Below are positions 1 through 7,720 of a DNA stretch of 10,614 bases, one piece after another; position 1 is the first letter of the stretch; the number at the start of each line of letters is the position of its first letter. Under the pieces are notes generated by a model. The model was not told where the DNA came from. It did no database searches and saw only the letters and a program-made list of their open reading frames with translations. The translations under genes were made by a program, and so were the position numbers. Origin of the DNA: an uncultured Eubacteriales bacterium (GTDB lineage: Bacteria > Bacillota > Clostridia > UMGS1883 > UMGS1540); the NCBI GenBank assembly GCA_900552775.1, contig USAP01000055.1, forward strand, positions 1 to 10,614, in the 5' to 3' direction.

Positions 1-378
1 GTGCGGGACGTGATGTACGCCTACAAGGGTGGCTGGATGTATCATGCCATGGACGCGGACAAAACCTACAGCGCCGAGTACCTGTTCCAGCGGTACCTGA
101 CCAGCGTGGGCCGGAACGCCAACCTGCTCATCGGCTGCATCCCGGACACCGACGGCCTGATCAGTGAGGATCAGGTAGACTCCTTCCGCAGCCTGGGCGA
201 GCTGGTGAACCGGGAACTGGGCGTTCACGCGGGCATGACGGAAACGCTGCTGGATGGCGAACGGATGGAGGTCTGGTTCGACGGCCCGGTGGACGCGGAA
301 TATATCGAGCTGATGGAGGACCAGACCGAAGGCCAGCATGTGCTGGAGTGGGTGGTGGAGACCCGCTGGCCCGCCTAT
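1..378 (+). CDS. GH29 alpha-L-fucosidase, internal fragment (cut at both ends)
   Basis: This fragment matches the end of a glycoside hydrolase family 29 catalytic domain plus the start of the beta-sandwich that follows it. Visible landmarks are a GGWMYH stretch, then SAEYLFQRYLTSVGRNANLL, then a P-D-T-D-G-L-I segment and a FRSLGELVNRELG helix, the usual order near the end of the GH29 barrel. Next comes VWFDGPVDAEYIELMEDQTEGQHV, resembling the E-D-I-x-x-G-Q-x-V motif of the C-terminal domain. GH29 enzymes remove terminal alpha-L-fucose from glycans; the GGW(F/M) plus SVGRN pattern recalls the alpha-1,3/4-specific subgroup, which is an inference. The catalytic nucleophile region lies upstream of the window. 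The GTG at position 1 is only the window edge. The open frame formally runs to 444, but after about 378 it reads the antisense of the next gene. Base composition is much richer in GC than everything to the right, so the fragment probably has another origin. Confidence 0.75.
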
Positions 379-386
379 ATATACAT
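371..386. other. Composition and gene-content junction
   Basis: Left of here the DNA is GC-rich (about 60% or more in the lines counted) and codes on the + strand. Right of here it is AT-richer and codes on the minus strand. Both genes break off within the same dozen bases: the fucosidase loses its homology at about 378, and the minus-strand LamG protein meets a stop at 375-377 made by the foreign side. An AT alternation (TATATATA, 376-383) sits on the join. No insertion sequence end, tRNA or repeat is visible. An assembly or cloning chimera is the simplest reading; a recent rearrangement is possible. Confidence 0.7.
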
Positions 387-1733
387 TTTGCTGTCGGAGT
401 TTGACAGGGTGACAGCGCCGTCATTTTTATATGTTCCGCCGTAGTATTTTAAATTATCAAATATTATAAAGCAATCGTCACCCGGTGCGTCATACCAATA
501 TTTAAGAGCCAAGGTAATACTTTTTGTTTTTCCGTACGAAGCGGGAACGCTTGCCTCATCGGTTAAAGTAAGCATTAAAGCTCCGTTGAGATAAATGCTG
601 AGCTTCGGAGTTGCTGCAGTTTTATCAAGAGTAACAGCAAGCTTGTTCCATTTGTTTTCTTCGGGATTTCCGCTTAGAACTGCCTTCCAGTATCCCGACT
701 GCATTGAATTGTTTTTAGCATATAAACCGCGTATGGAATTTGTGCCGTCACTGAGCATTATTTCCGCCCAAGGACGCTGGTTTTCTTTTGCGGACGGGTT
801 GTTTGAAAGATTTGAATAAAACTCTGTTTCAAACGTTGCCGTGTCTCCCATATCAGCGGTGTTAAATGTAATTCCGAGCTCCTTTGAGCCGCTTTGATTT
901 GTTGTTTTCAGAGCTGTGATTTTCAAAGCTTCATCATTTAAGCTTTTTCCTCCGAAGCCGTAAACCGTGGTAGTTTTAAATAATGATGAATCTATATTTG
1001 CCGTATATGATAATTCATAATCCGAAACGGCATTTTTGTATGTACCCGAATAAAGCTCAAGATTGTCTACAGCCGCAAAACAGTTTTCTCCGGGTGCGTC
1101 ATACCAGTAATTAAGCGAAAACTCAACCGATGCCGGCGCAGAAAAATTTTCCGGCAAAAGCGTGTCAAGAGCTGCGGCTTTAGCGCCGTTTAAATAAAAA
1201 GCAGCAATATTTTTCGTCATGTCAATGGAAACGGCATATGTGTTCCACTGATTTTCAAAAGAGTTTCCCGATGTAACGGAAGTCCATTTTGTACCTGCAA
1301 CAACCTGCGTCTTTTTTACATAAATCAGGCGTGCGCTTTTTCCGCTTGCGTCTTTTAATGAAACTTCCAATGTCGGCATTTGAGCTGAGCCTGTTCTTGA
1401 AGTCAGATTAGTGTAAAACTGAAAAGCTGTCGTAATATTATTGCCGTAGTTTTTGGATACGGGAACACTTGCCGTAAGCGCTTTATACCCCGTTGTTTCA
1501 TCGGTTTGTTTTGAACTGAGCTTTAATGCTTTGTCGTTTTCTTGTTTTCCACCGATTCCTCCCGCAAGCTCGTAACTCATAAGCTCGGGACGTGTGTTTG
1601 AAATTGAAAAAGCACTTTCATTTTCAAAACCTATTGAAAGCGGTGCTGCTTCGCCGTAAACGGCGGACAAAGGAATTGTCGCGGCAAACAATGCCGTACT
1701 GAGAATTAATGCTGCAAGTTTTCTTTTCTTCAT
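375..1733 (-). CDS. Secreted protein with two tandem LamG-like modules, C-terminus truncated
   Basis: The product is exported: residues 1-29 form a signal peptide (MKKRK, then a hydrophobic run to AVYGEA). The rest is two tandem copies of a roughly 203-residue module, about 30-232 and 236-437. Each copy ends in a YWYDAPG..CF...DN motif (W210 and W413, Cys218 and Cys421) followed by a GTYKN segment. The fold looks like a concanavalin A/LamG jelly roll, often used for carbohydrate or protein binding; no catalytic motif is seen. The ATG at 1733 follows a G-rich Shine-Dalgarno-like run (GGGGGG, 1743-1748), unlike the GAGGTGA sites of its neighbours. It lies 23 bases after the preceding gene's stop and is the last visible gene of the operon. 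The TAG at 375-377 falls at the GC-rich junction, so the final residues (about MYI) and the stop are probably not native and the real protein likely continues. The binding target is unknown. Confidence 0.8.
   Translation of the reverse strand: MKKRKLAALILSTALFAATIPLSAVYGEAAPLSIGFENESAFSISNTRPELMSYELAGGIGGKQENDKALKLSSKQTDETTGYKALTASVPVSKNYGNNITTAFQFYTNLTSRTGSAQMPTLEVSLKDASGKSARLIYVKKTQVVAGTKWTSVTSGNSFENQWNTYAVSIDMTKNIAAFYLNGAKAAALDTLLPENFSAPASVEFSLNYWYDAPGENCFAAVDNLELYSGTYKNAVSDYELSYTANIDSSLFKTTTVYGFGGKSLNDEALKITALKTTNQSGSKELGITFNTADMGDTATFETEFYSNLSNNPSAKENQRPWAEIMLSDGTNSIRGLYAKNNSMQSGYWKAVLSGNPEENKWNKLAVTLDKTAATPKLSIYLNGALMLTLTDEASVPASYGKTKSITLALKYWYDAPGDDCFIIFDNLKYYGGTYKNDGAVTLSNSDSKMYI
423..1640 (-). 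repeat. Tandem duplication of a ~609-base LamG-like module
   Basis: Two in-frame units, about 1032-1640 (first in the protein) and 423-1020 (second), share the same layout. The clearest shared DNA is 1090-1115 against 481-506, which differ at only a few bases and are exactly 609 bases (203 codons) apart. Both encode the YWYDAPG motif. Elsewhere the copies have diverged strongly at the DNA level, so the duplication is old or the motif is under strong constraint. Confidence 0.8.
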
Positions 1734-1742
1734 AAATACTTA

Positions 1743-1748
1743 CCCCCC
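1743..1748 (-). promoter_or_regulatory. Atypical ribosome binding site (GGGGGG)
   Basis: A run of six G on the minus strand lies nine bases before the ATG at 1733. It can pair with the 16S anti-Shine-Dalgarno CCUCC using one G-U wobble. The three genes before it use GAGGTGA instead, so this last gene may be translated at a different rate. Confidence 0.5.
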
Positions 1749-1756
1749 AAAAAAAT

Positions 1757-3304
1757 TTATTTAACCGTATGTGCACTGACAAGCGGTGTTCTGTCCTCCC
1801 ACGAGGAAATTATCATACATTTTATTTCAAGGTTTTGCGTATCCCTCACACTGCCTAAAACTTCAGAATTAATTATATCTTCTGCGCCAGGAGCAATTTC
1901 AAATTTTTTACTTTTAATACTTGCTATTTTACCGCAGTTTCTTATTGTTACGACTATTGTAAAGCTTTGGTTTTCGCCTGACTTATTTTGTATTTTCAGC
2001 TTTGCGGAAATCGGATCACCGCTTAAAGTCTGTGACGGAAAAAGAATTTTTTTATCTCCGCAATAAATATTTACATCAGAGAATATCAAATCTTCCGCTG
2101 CATAAGATGCCGCTGCACGTGCGGTAAATTCGCCGTCCGAAACAAATATATAATATGTTTCACCGGGGTAAAATCCGCTCTCAGACGTAATTTCAAGATA
2201 TCCGCCGCTAAGTTTTACATCCGATATACTCATTTCATATCCGTTTGACATAAGTTTTATTTTATCTGCTGTAACATCTGAAAGGCTGATATCGGTATCG
2301 GTTTTAAGCTTAACAGAATCATGATTCATATTTACCGAAGAAAATCCCGTAAAATCATTAAATCCCGTAACTTTAACATTGTCTATTCCCACACCGGCTT
2401 TTTGCGTTATTCCATCAGACAAATACCGTCTCGGAACAATTTTCCATGTTTGAAAATCCGATATTTCCGGTTCGAAATTTTCCTTAGTTAAAACTTCGTT
2501 TTCGTTAACAAAAATCCTTCTTATATGATTTTTGAAGTCGAACAACATGGTTACGTGGAACCATTCGCCTACGGGATAATTTATTTCCGTACCGCTTATT
2601 TTTCCGCTGTATGAGAAGAAATTATTAAGTACGGAAAAAAACTTTCCGTTTGTAAGCGATCTAAATTCATACGAAACTCCGTCAATTCCTGTTGCGAGAA
2701 ACAAGTCGTGTTCAAATACAACAGTGCTTGTCTGTCCGACACAATGTCCGTTTATCTGTGCAAAATTCGTAGAACCGTTATCGCTGTAGCACTCCGGAGT
2801 AGGTTCATAATATGCGGCTATATCGTCATCGGTACCGCCGGCACCTTTTACAGGAGTACCCGTAACATAGCCGCTTTTGTACGGTGAACACCAAGTCTTG
2901 TTAAATCCGTCAACACCGCCGGAATAGGTATTGTAGTCCTCAGAAAACAATTCGCTTGTTTTCCCGCGCTCTGATACCTTAAATGTTATTTCGGTGTTAT
3001 CAGCAGTTCCGTCTTCATAAAGAATATTGGCTTCAAGCGTATGAATACCCATGCAAAGTTTTTCGGGGAGCGCCGCAAAACATTCACCCACACCCGCACT
3101 TGTAAACTTTTTATCGCCGTCAAGAATAAAATGTATTTCCCCGCTTTTCGGAATACGTATCCTAATCCTATTAAATTCGGAATCCACCGACGCACCGTTT
3201 AGAGGTTCCAAAAATTCCGGCTTCTCTTCAGCGTATATCGGCATTACGAAGCATATCGAAAATACTGCAACAAGTAATGTCATAATTTTAATAAGTCTGC
3301 GCAA
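1757..3304 (-). CDS. Secreted multidomain protein: Ig-like, LamG-like, SbsA-like Ig, C-terminal beta domain
   Basis: This 515-residue exported protein has no recognised enzymatic motif. Residues 1-25 are a signal peptide (MRRLIKI, hydrophobic core, ...PIYA before EE). About 28-115 resemble a bacterial Ig-like domain (FLEPLNGASV...IHTLEANILYEDGTADNTEITFKV). About 118-316 look LamG-like and end in GVGIDNVKVTGF. About 321-395 resemble an SbsA/Big_5-type Ig fold (GYEMSISDVKLSGGYLEIT...YYIFVSDGEF). About 400-515 resemble a CARDB/Fn3-like domain (AKLKIQNKSGENQSFTIVVTI). These domain names rest on pattern only. The TTG start at 3304 was chosen because GAGGTGA (3310-3316) sits five bases upstream and the protein then opens with MRRLIKI. 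A longer frame from TTG 3343 would overlap the previous gene and put extra residues before the signal peptide. The gap to the upstream lyase-like gene is 13 bases, which implies co-transcription. It probably binds glycan or cell wall beside that enzyme. Confidence 0.8.
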   Translation of the reverse strand: MRRLIKIMTLLVAVFSICFVMPIYAEEKPEFLEPLNGASVDSEFNRIRIRIPKSGEIHFILDGDKKFTSAGVGECFAALPEKLCMGIHTLEANILYEDGTADNTEITFKVSERGKTSELFSEDYNTYSGGVDGFNKTWCSPYKSGYVTGTPVKGAGGTDDDIAAYYEPTPECYSDNGSTNFAQINGHCVGQTSTVVFEHDLFLATGIDGVSYEFRSLTNGKFFSVLNNFFSYSGKISGTEINYPVGEWFHVTMLFDFKNHIRRIFVNENEVLTKENFEPEISDFQTWKIVPRRYLSDGITQKAGVGIDNVKVTGFNDFTGFSSVNMNHDSVKLKTDTDISLSDVTADKIKLMSNGYEMSISDVKLSGGYLEITSESGFYPGETYYIFVSDGEFTARAAASYAAEDLIFSDVNIYCGDKKILFPSQTLSGDPISAKLKIQNKSGENQSFTIVVTIRNCGKIASIKSKKFEIAPGAEDIINSEVLGSVRDTQNLEIKCMIISSWEDRTPLVSAHTVK

Positions 3305-3309
3305 ATAAA

Positions 3310-3316
3310 TCACCTC
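3310..3316 (-). promoter_or_regulatory. Ribosome binding site GAGGTGA that fixes a TTG start
   Basis: GAGGTGA reads on the minus strand one base after the TAG stop (3318-3320) of the lyase-like gene. Five bases then separate it from TTG at 3302-3304. The longer open frame would bury this site inside coding sequence. Confidence 0.75.
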
Positions 3317-3317
3317 A

Positions 3318-6300
3318 CTATTTTTTATATGCACCGAATTCAAGCAACGAAAACCAATTCGTTACATCGGCCCCGTGTGCAACACATCTTATAAACCTTG
3401 TTCTGCCCGGAATTTCAAGACGTTCATATTCTGCCGTTTTTCCGCTTGACTGACCGCTGTATACTTTCTTGTAGTCAATGCCGTTTTCGGAATATAAAAT
3501 TTCAAAATTATTTTTTCTTGCCGTTCCTTCGTAAATTGCATAAAATATACCGTCAATATCCTGCACCGTTCCGAAATCATATTCAACAAATGCGCCGTCG
3601 AGAGAGGTTGCCCATCTTGTTTCAAGATTTCTGTCGTAAAGATTGTCGGGGCCGTTTACGGCTTCCGGTATATTGCTGGCAAAAATTGTCTTGTGCGGCA
3701 AGGCGCTTCCGATAAATCCTATTTGCGGTTTTGCGCCGGTCATTTCATCCGAAACATTTATTTCTCTTTGCGTATCAATTTTAAAATTAATACTGTAGCT
3801 TTGCGTTTTCCTTCCTTCTGCAGAAACATATACTCTTGTTGTACCGAAAATGGAGTCAGCGTTTTCGACGGTTATTGTTCCCTCATCCGATTTTGCCGTT
3901 ATAAGCGGCGGTTCTTTTGCGTCAACAGGTATTGTCACGGTATAACTCCTGATATTCGGACTGAAATCAAGTATTTTTTCACCGTCGGCCGATATTTCGG
4001 ACGCCGTAAGCCTTTTTTCCGACTCGCCCTCTAAAAGCACCCAATTTGAAATCGGTGTATTGTCGGCAGGAGTCAGATTATATTTATCGTTTATCGGAGA
4101 AAGCTTTACCGTTATATTTATTTTACCTGAGCCTTTGGCGCGTATTGCAAGCTTTCTGCCCGTATTTACAGCCTGTCCTTCAACTGACGGTACATGCTCA
4201 AACGGTTTTGGATCCATGTCGAGTATTTCCCACTCGTCCGCATTGCAGATAACGCTTACGAGACACTGCTTGCCCGCGTAATTTAAAACCGCTTCGTTTC
4301 CGTTTATGCCGATTGAAGCCGGAGTATGCATAAACCAATAAATCTCGCTGTCGTCTTTTTTAAGCGTTATTTCATCCCTTACGGTGAGTGAATTTCTGTC
4401 GTCTCCGAAATAATAACCTCTTTTAACGCTTTCCGCATCGCTTTTATATATATCGGAAAGGTCATACGCCGCCATGGCGGAACGCGGAGAGCTTTTAAAC
4501 ATTAAAAGCTTTGCGCCGCTTTCAAGCTCCTGTCCGTAATAGTCGCCGCGCGGATTAATGACAAGACAGTTTTCTCCCTCCGTTCTCTTTCGGTAAATAT
4601 TGTAGCCGTCGTTTGTCCAATACCCTTTTAAACCGTAATTGTCGTTTCCCAGATCCTTTGCCCAACGTACTCCGTCCGCTTCAAAGACAAACTCGCCGAC
4701 GTCGAGCATGTCGTGAGGCAAAGAAGTTCTTCCGCCGTGTATTCCGACAAAGGTGGGGGTCGTCGTTCCCCATTCATCTCTCATTGTTCCGAATTCAGCC
4801 GTTTTAAAATATTTATCAAGCGGAATTTCGGCATTTTTTGTGTCTGACCACTCCGGTTTGTACCATAACAAGCTTCTCTTGTTAAAAACATTTGGAGAAT
4901 TTTTGTATGAAAGATTATACATATTGTGCCACTGCTTGCCCAGAACAGCGTCATTAAATCTGTCGGCGTAAAAATATGACGCGACGTCGTTTTGAAATGT
5001 TTCGGCACTATCGTGGTAGTTAAAAAGTCCGTTTGGAGTAGCGGCGTAAAGCATTGCATATCCTGCCGTTTTAAATCCCGGCACGTCGGAAAAACCATAA
5101 TCGGTTCCGCAGCTGTTTAACATACAGTCTACAGTAACAGACATAAATTCATTTGTATAAACCCAGTATGAAGGGCCTTCATACCACGCGCCGTCGGGTG
5201 CGTAAAGGCTGACGGGTATTTCCAGTGTTTTCAAGACGTTCTCAAGCAAAAATTCCGTTTCCTTGATATTGTCATCCTCATCGGCAAAAGCAAGAAGCAT
5301 CATAAGATGCCCTCCGCCTATTACAGCCGCAAAATTATCTCTTATGTTTATCCATCTTCTCCCGTTTCCGGATGAATATGCAGCCACAACGCCTTTGTAT
5401 GCAACGCGGTATATAGTATCTCTGTAAAATTTCAGTTTCTCCCTGCCGCTTTCCGTGGCATTTAAATAATTATATACCGTGTCATATCCGAGCCCCATGC
5501 CGAATGTCCAGTGACCTGATGCGAGAAGAGATGTGTTTTCACCGAGCGTATCCCACTTGCACGCCTCATCCATATAACGAGTTATTGCGGCCGCGTACTT
5601 TTCGTCGCCGGTTATAACATATTTAGTCCCCAATATTTCCACAGCAACATATAAATTCCAGCTTTGGGTCTGCTTGACACCGTCTACGGCGCTTCCGTCA
5701 ATATATTTTGTAACGTCTGCGCTTTCATAGATATCCGCCTGTGCCGAAATCTTATCATATACGCTCTTCATTTCATCAATTTCTGAAATCTTTGTCTTCA
5801 TCTGAGAAACACGTTCATCAGTATAAAGAAGTCTCGGATGTTTGTGGTCAGGGTTAAGCGTTTTTATATTTTCCGTAATTTCTTTTCCCGCAGGTCTTTC
5901 AAACTGCATATATCTGTAGATTTTGTCTATCGGGTCAAAAAGCTGATAGAAATTTTCGGAATCCTTGTATTTGAAAGGACCGTTTGATATTATCATAAAA
6001 CCGCGTTCATCCCATGCAACGGTTTTTGAAAGACCATCCTTGCACACAGCGCGCAGCGGAACATATAAAACACCGTTACGTACATTGGCGGCTTTAGGCA
6101 TGGTTATCTTTTTTTCGTCCGCCTGCATTGTGTCGGAGCCTGCATAAACGTGTACCTTGCCGCCGATAATCGCTTCCCCTGCTGCCTCGTTCCAAATACT
6201 TGCGCTTTTTATAACCTTATCAAGCATCGGAAGCGGAACCATAAATACTCCGTCTTCAACATACGGCTTATTATTTGCCGTTTTGTAAGAGGATTTTTCG

Positions 6301-7709
6301 CCGTTTAAAAACATGGTTTCATTTGACAGCATGAATATGCTCGCGGAACCGATAAGTGATTTTGCGTCATTTTCATTTTCCATAACGCTTTTTAAAGCGG
6401 TGCTTTCGACATTTTGCTCTTCTTTTATGATTCTCGGTGCGTTTCCCTGATAAATTCTAAAATTATCAATGTAAAATTCAAGCGGAGATCCGCCTCTTAC
6501 AACCGCGTCAATTCTGTAAATCACCGGATATATGCTGTCCGGTGCGGGAAGAGCTTTCCTTGTAAGTTTTTTGTTTATATATGTGTCAACCGTGCCTGAA
6601 GAAACATTATAGCACATTGATACGGTTGTCCATTCGCCCGGTATGTACGTTCCTATCTGAACGCCTGTTTCACGCATTGCAATTCTGCCGTCGGCCGTAA
6701 AGCGGATACCGAATCTCCATTTTCCGTATGTATCCTTGGCGTCAAACAAGTCAATTTCCGAGGTGCCTTCAATTCTGTTAACAAAAACATCTGCTTCAAT
6801 AACATATTTGTTTTCCGTGGCAAGCTCGTTGCAGGTGGTGTCAAAATACGAGTCACCGTTAACGCTTCCGTCAGCCTTTGCGGATATTACATCGTTACCG
6901 TCGTCAAGCGTTACTTTTCCGAATTGAATCCCGCCTTGATTAATAAAAGTCATACCTGCGGCGCTTCCCGAATAATCATTTGTCAAGAAAACCTTTGTAA
7001 GCTCTTCGATTTTTTCGGTCGGGGTAAAATCCTCGGTTTCGGATGAGTAGCTTTTTGCTTCGAAATACATATCCTTTGGCAGACGCTCGCCTTCATATAT
7101 GCGTATATTGTCAATGTACAATTCGGAAAAGCCCTCGCCCGGTGCGGAAAGCTCCCATCTGACCTCTGACGGTGCGGTATAATTTTTCTTGCTGAGATAC
7201 CAGTTTGAAATCAGGCATTTTCCGTTTGCGTAAACGCTCAGCAAACCTGATTTAAAGTCTGCCACAGCGGTTAGAGTTGTCCATGTGTCATAGGTTATGC
7301 CGCCGATATCCTTTCCGTCGTAAAGCTTTAACCTTTTCTGCTCGGTTATGTTTAAAAGAGTCAGTGTTTCGGTGCCGCATGTCAACGAAAAGACCGAGGC
7401 GGGCGCCACATTGCCGCATATTTTTATGTCAGCTGAAAAAACCGTTTTTTCACTTCCCGTGAAGGTGGATTTTATCTTTACCTTTTCACCCCACGCCTTG
7501 CCGTAAAATGCTTTGTTCCCTTTGCCGTCTTCCTTAACGCGCGTATCTATTCCCGAAGTTGCGGATATTTTTTCGGTTTCGGTCGAATTTGTCGGATAAT
7601 TGTCAAATACTTCGTTTATAAATATTTCATTTTCGGCGTAAACGAGCGTCGTGGTCTGAAGCAGCATAATTAAAACAACCGAAACGGAAATTATTCTTTT
7701 TTTCATCAT
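3318..7709 (-). CDS. Multidomain heparinase II/III-like polysaccharide lyase, secreted
   Basis: This is the probable enzyme of the operon, 1463 residues. Residues 1-25 are a signal peptide. Two LamG-like modules follow (about 28-203 and 240-418), ending in YIDNIRIYEG and YIDNFRIYQG. A copper-amine-oxidase-N-like stalk domain spans about 455-577 (FMVPLPML...VLYVPLRAV...W). About 620-1210 form an alpha/alpha-toroid plus beta-sandwich of the heparinase II/III type, opening with HPRLLYT. Candidate active-site residues are N788 or N792 (RRWINIRDNF), Y848 (EGPSYWVY), H899 (FNYHD) and H999 (LPHDMLDVGEF). The order Asn-Tyr-His and the spacing fit this lyase superfamily, which cleaves uronate-containing chains by beta-elimination; the substrate is not evident. 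A cadherin-like sandwich (about 1233-1310) and an F5/8 type C (CBM32-like) domain (about 1325-1463) close the protein. Two adjacent ATGs occur; the second (7706) is better spaced from GGAGGTGA. The gene lies 11 bases after the SLH gene. It has no anchor motif. Confidence 0.85.
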   Translation of the reverse strand: MMKKRIISVSVVLIMLLQTTTLVYAENEIFINEVFDNYPTNSTETEKISATSGIDTRVKEDGKGNKAFYGKAWGEKVKIKSTFTGSEKTVFSADIKICGNVAPASVFSLTCGTETLTLLNITEQKRLKLYDGKDIGGITYDTWTTLTAVADFKSGLLSVYANGKCLISNWYLSKKNYTAPSEVRWELSAPGEGFSELYIDNIRIYEGERLPKDMYFEAKSYSSETEDFTPTEKIEELTKVFLTNDYSGSAAGMTFINQGGIQFGKVTLDDGNDVISAKADGSVNGDSYFDTTCNELATENKYVIEADVFVNRIEGTSEIDLFDAKDTYGKWRFGIRFTADGRIAMRETGVQIGTYIPGEWTTVSMCYNVSSGTVDTYINKKLTRKALPAPDSIYPVIYRIDAVVRGGSPLEFYIDNFRIYQGNAPRIIKEEQNVESTALKSVMENENDAKSLIGSASIFMLSNETMFLNGEKSSYKTANNKPYVEDGVFMVPLPMLDKVIKSASIWNEAAGEAIIGGKVHVYAGSDTMQADEKKITMPKAANVRNGVLYVPLRAVCKDGLSKTVAWDERGFMIISNGPFKYKDSENFYQLFDPIDKIYRYMQFERPAGKEITENIKTLNPDHKHPRLLYTDERVSQMKTKISEIDEMKSVYDKISAQADIYESADVTKYIDGSAVDGVKQTQSWNLYVAVEILGTKYVITGDEKYAAAITRYMDEACKWDTLGENTSLLASGHWTFGMGLGYDTVYNYLNATESGREKLKFYRDTIYRVAYKGVVAAYSSGNGRRWINIRDNFAAVIGGGHLMMLLAFADEDDNIKETEFLLENVLKTLEIPVSLYAPDGAWYEGPSYWVYTNEFMSVTVDCMLNSCGTDYGFSDVPGFKTAGYAMLYAATPNGLFNYHDSAETFQNDVASYFYADRFNDAVLGKQWHNMYNLSYKNSPNVFNKRSLLWYKPEWSDTKNAEIPLDKYFKTAEFGTMRDEWGTTTPTFVGIHGGRTSLPHDMLDVGEFVFEADGVRWAKDLGNDNYGLKGYWTNDGYNIYRKRTEGENCLVINPRGDYYGQELESGAKLLMFKSSPRSAMAAYDLSDIYKSDAESVKRGYYFGDDRNSLTVRDEITLKKDDSEIYWFMHTPASIGINGNEAVLNYAGKQCLVSVICNADEWEILDMDPKPFEHVPSVEGQAVNTGRKLAIRAKGSGKINITVKLSPINDKYNLTPADNTPISNWVLLEGESEKRLTASEISADGEKILDFSPNIRSYTVTIPVDAKEPPLITAKSDEGTITVENADSIFGTTRVYVSAEGRKTQSYSINFKIDTQREINVSDEMTGAKPQIGFIGSALPHKTIFASNIPEAVNGPDNLYDRNLETRWATSLDGAFVEYDFGTVQDIDGIFYAIYEGTARKNNFEILYSENGIDYKKVYSGQSSGKTAEYERLEIPGRTRFIRCVAHGADVTNWFSLLEFGAYKK

Positions 7710-7710
7710 T

Positions 7711-7718
7711 TCACCTCC
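7711..7718 (-). promoter_or_regulatory. Strong ribosome binding site GGAGGTGA
   Basis: GGAGGTGA lies between the SLH gene's stop (7721-7723) and the doubled ATG of the lyase-like gene. It is one base from the first ATG (7709) and four from the second (7706). The latter is close to the five-base spacing of the neighbouring genes, so translation may begin at the second ATG, shortening the protein by one residue. Confidence 0.75.
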
Positions 7719-7720
7719 GT

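Noticed and set aside
1..378. Fucosidase as a partner enzyme of the surface operon
   Set aside because: It has opposite orientation, a different base composition and is truncated at the same point as its neighbour; co-location is not reliable evidence here.
378..444. C-terminal extension of the fucosidase frame (about residues AYIYILLSEF... to VPP)
   Set aside because: This part is the antisense of the minus-strand LamG gene across the composition junction, so the frame is open there by chance.
1734..1756. A terminator or promoter in the 23-base gap before the last gene
   Set aside because: No inverted repeat followed by a T-run and no -35/-10 pair could be fitted; the A/T run next to GGGGGG is too short and forms no stem.
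3305..3343. Longer start (TTG 3343) for the 515-residue secreted protein
   Set aside because: It would overlap the lyase gene's end, has no ribosome binding site, buries GAGGTGA inside the coding region and puts a polar 13-residue stretch before the signal peptide.
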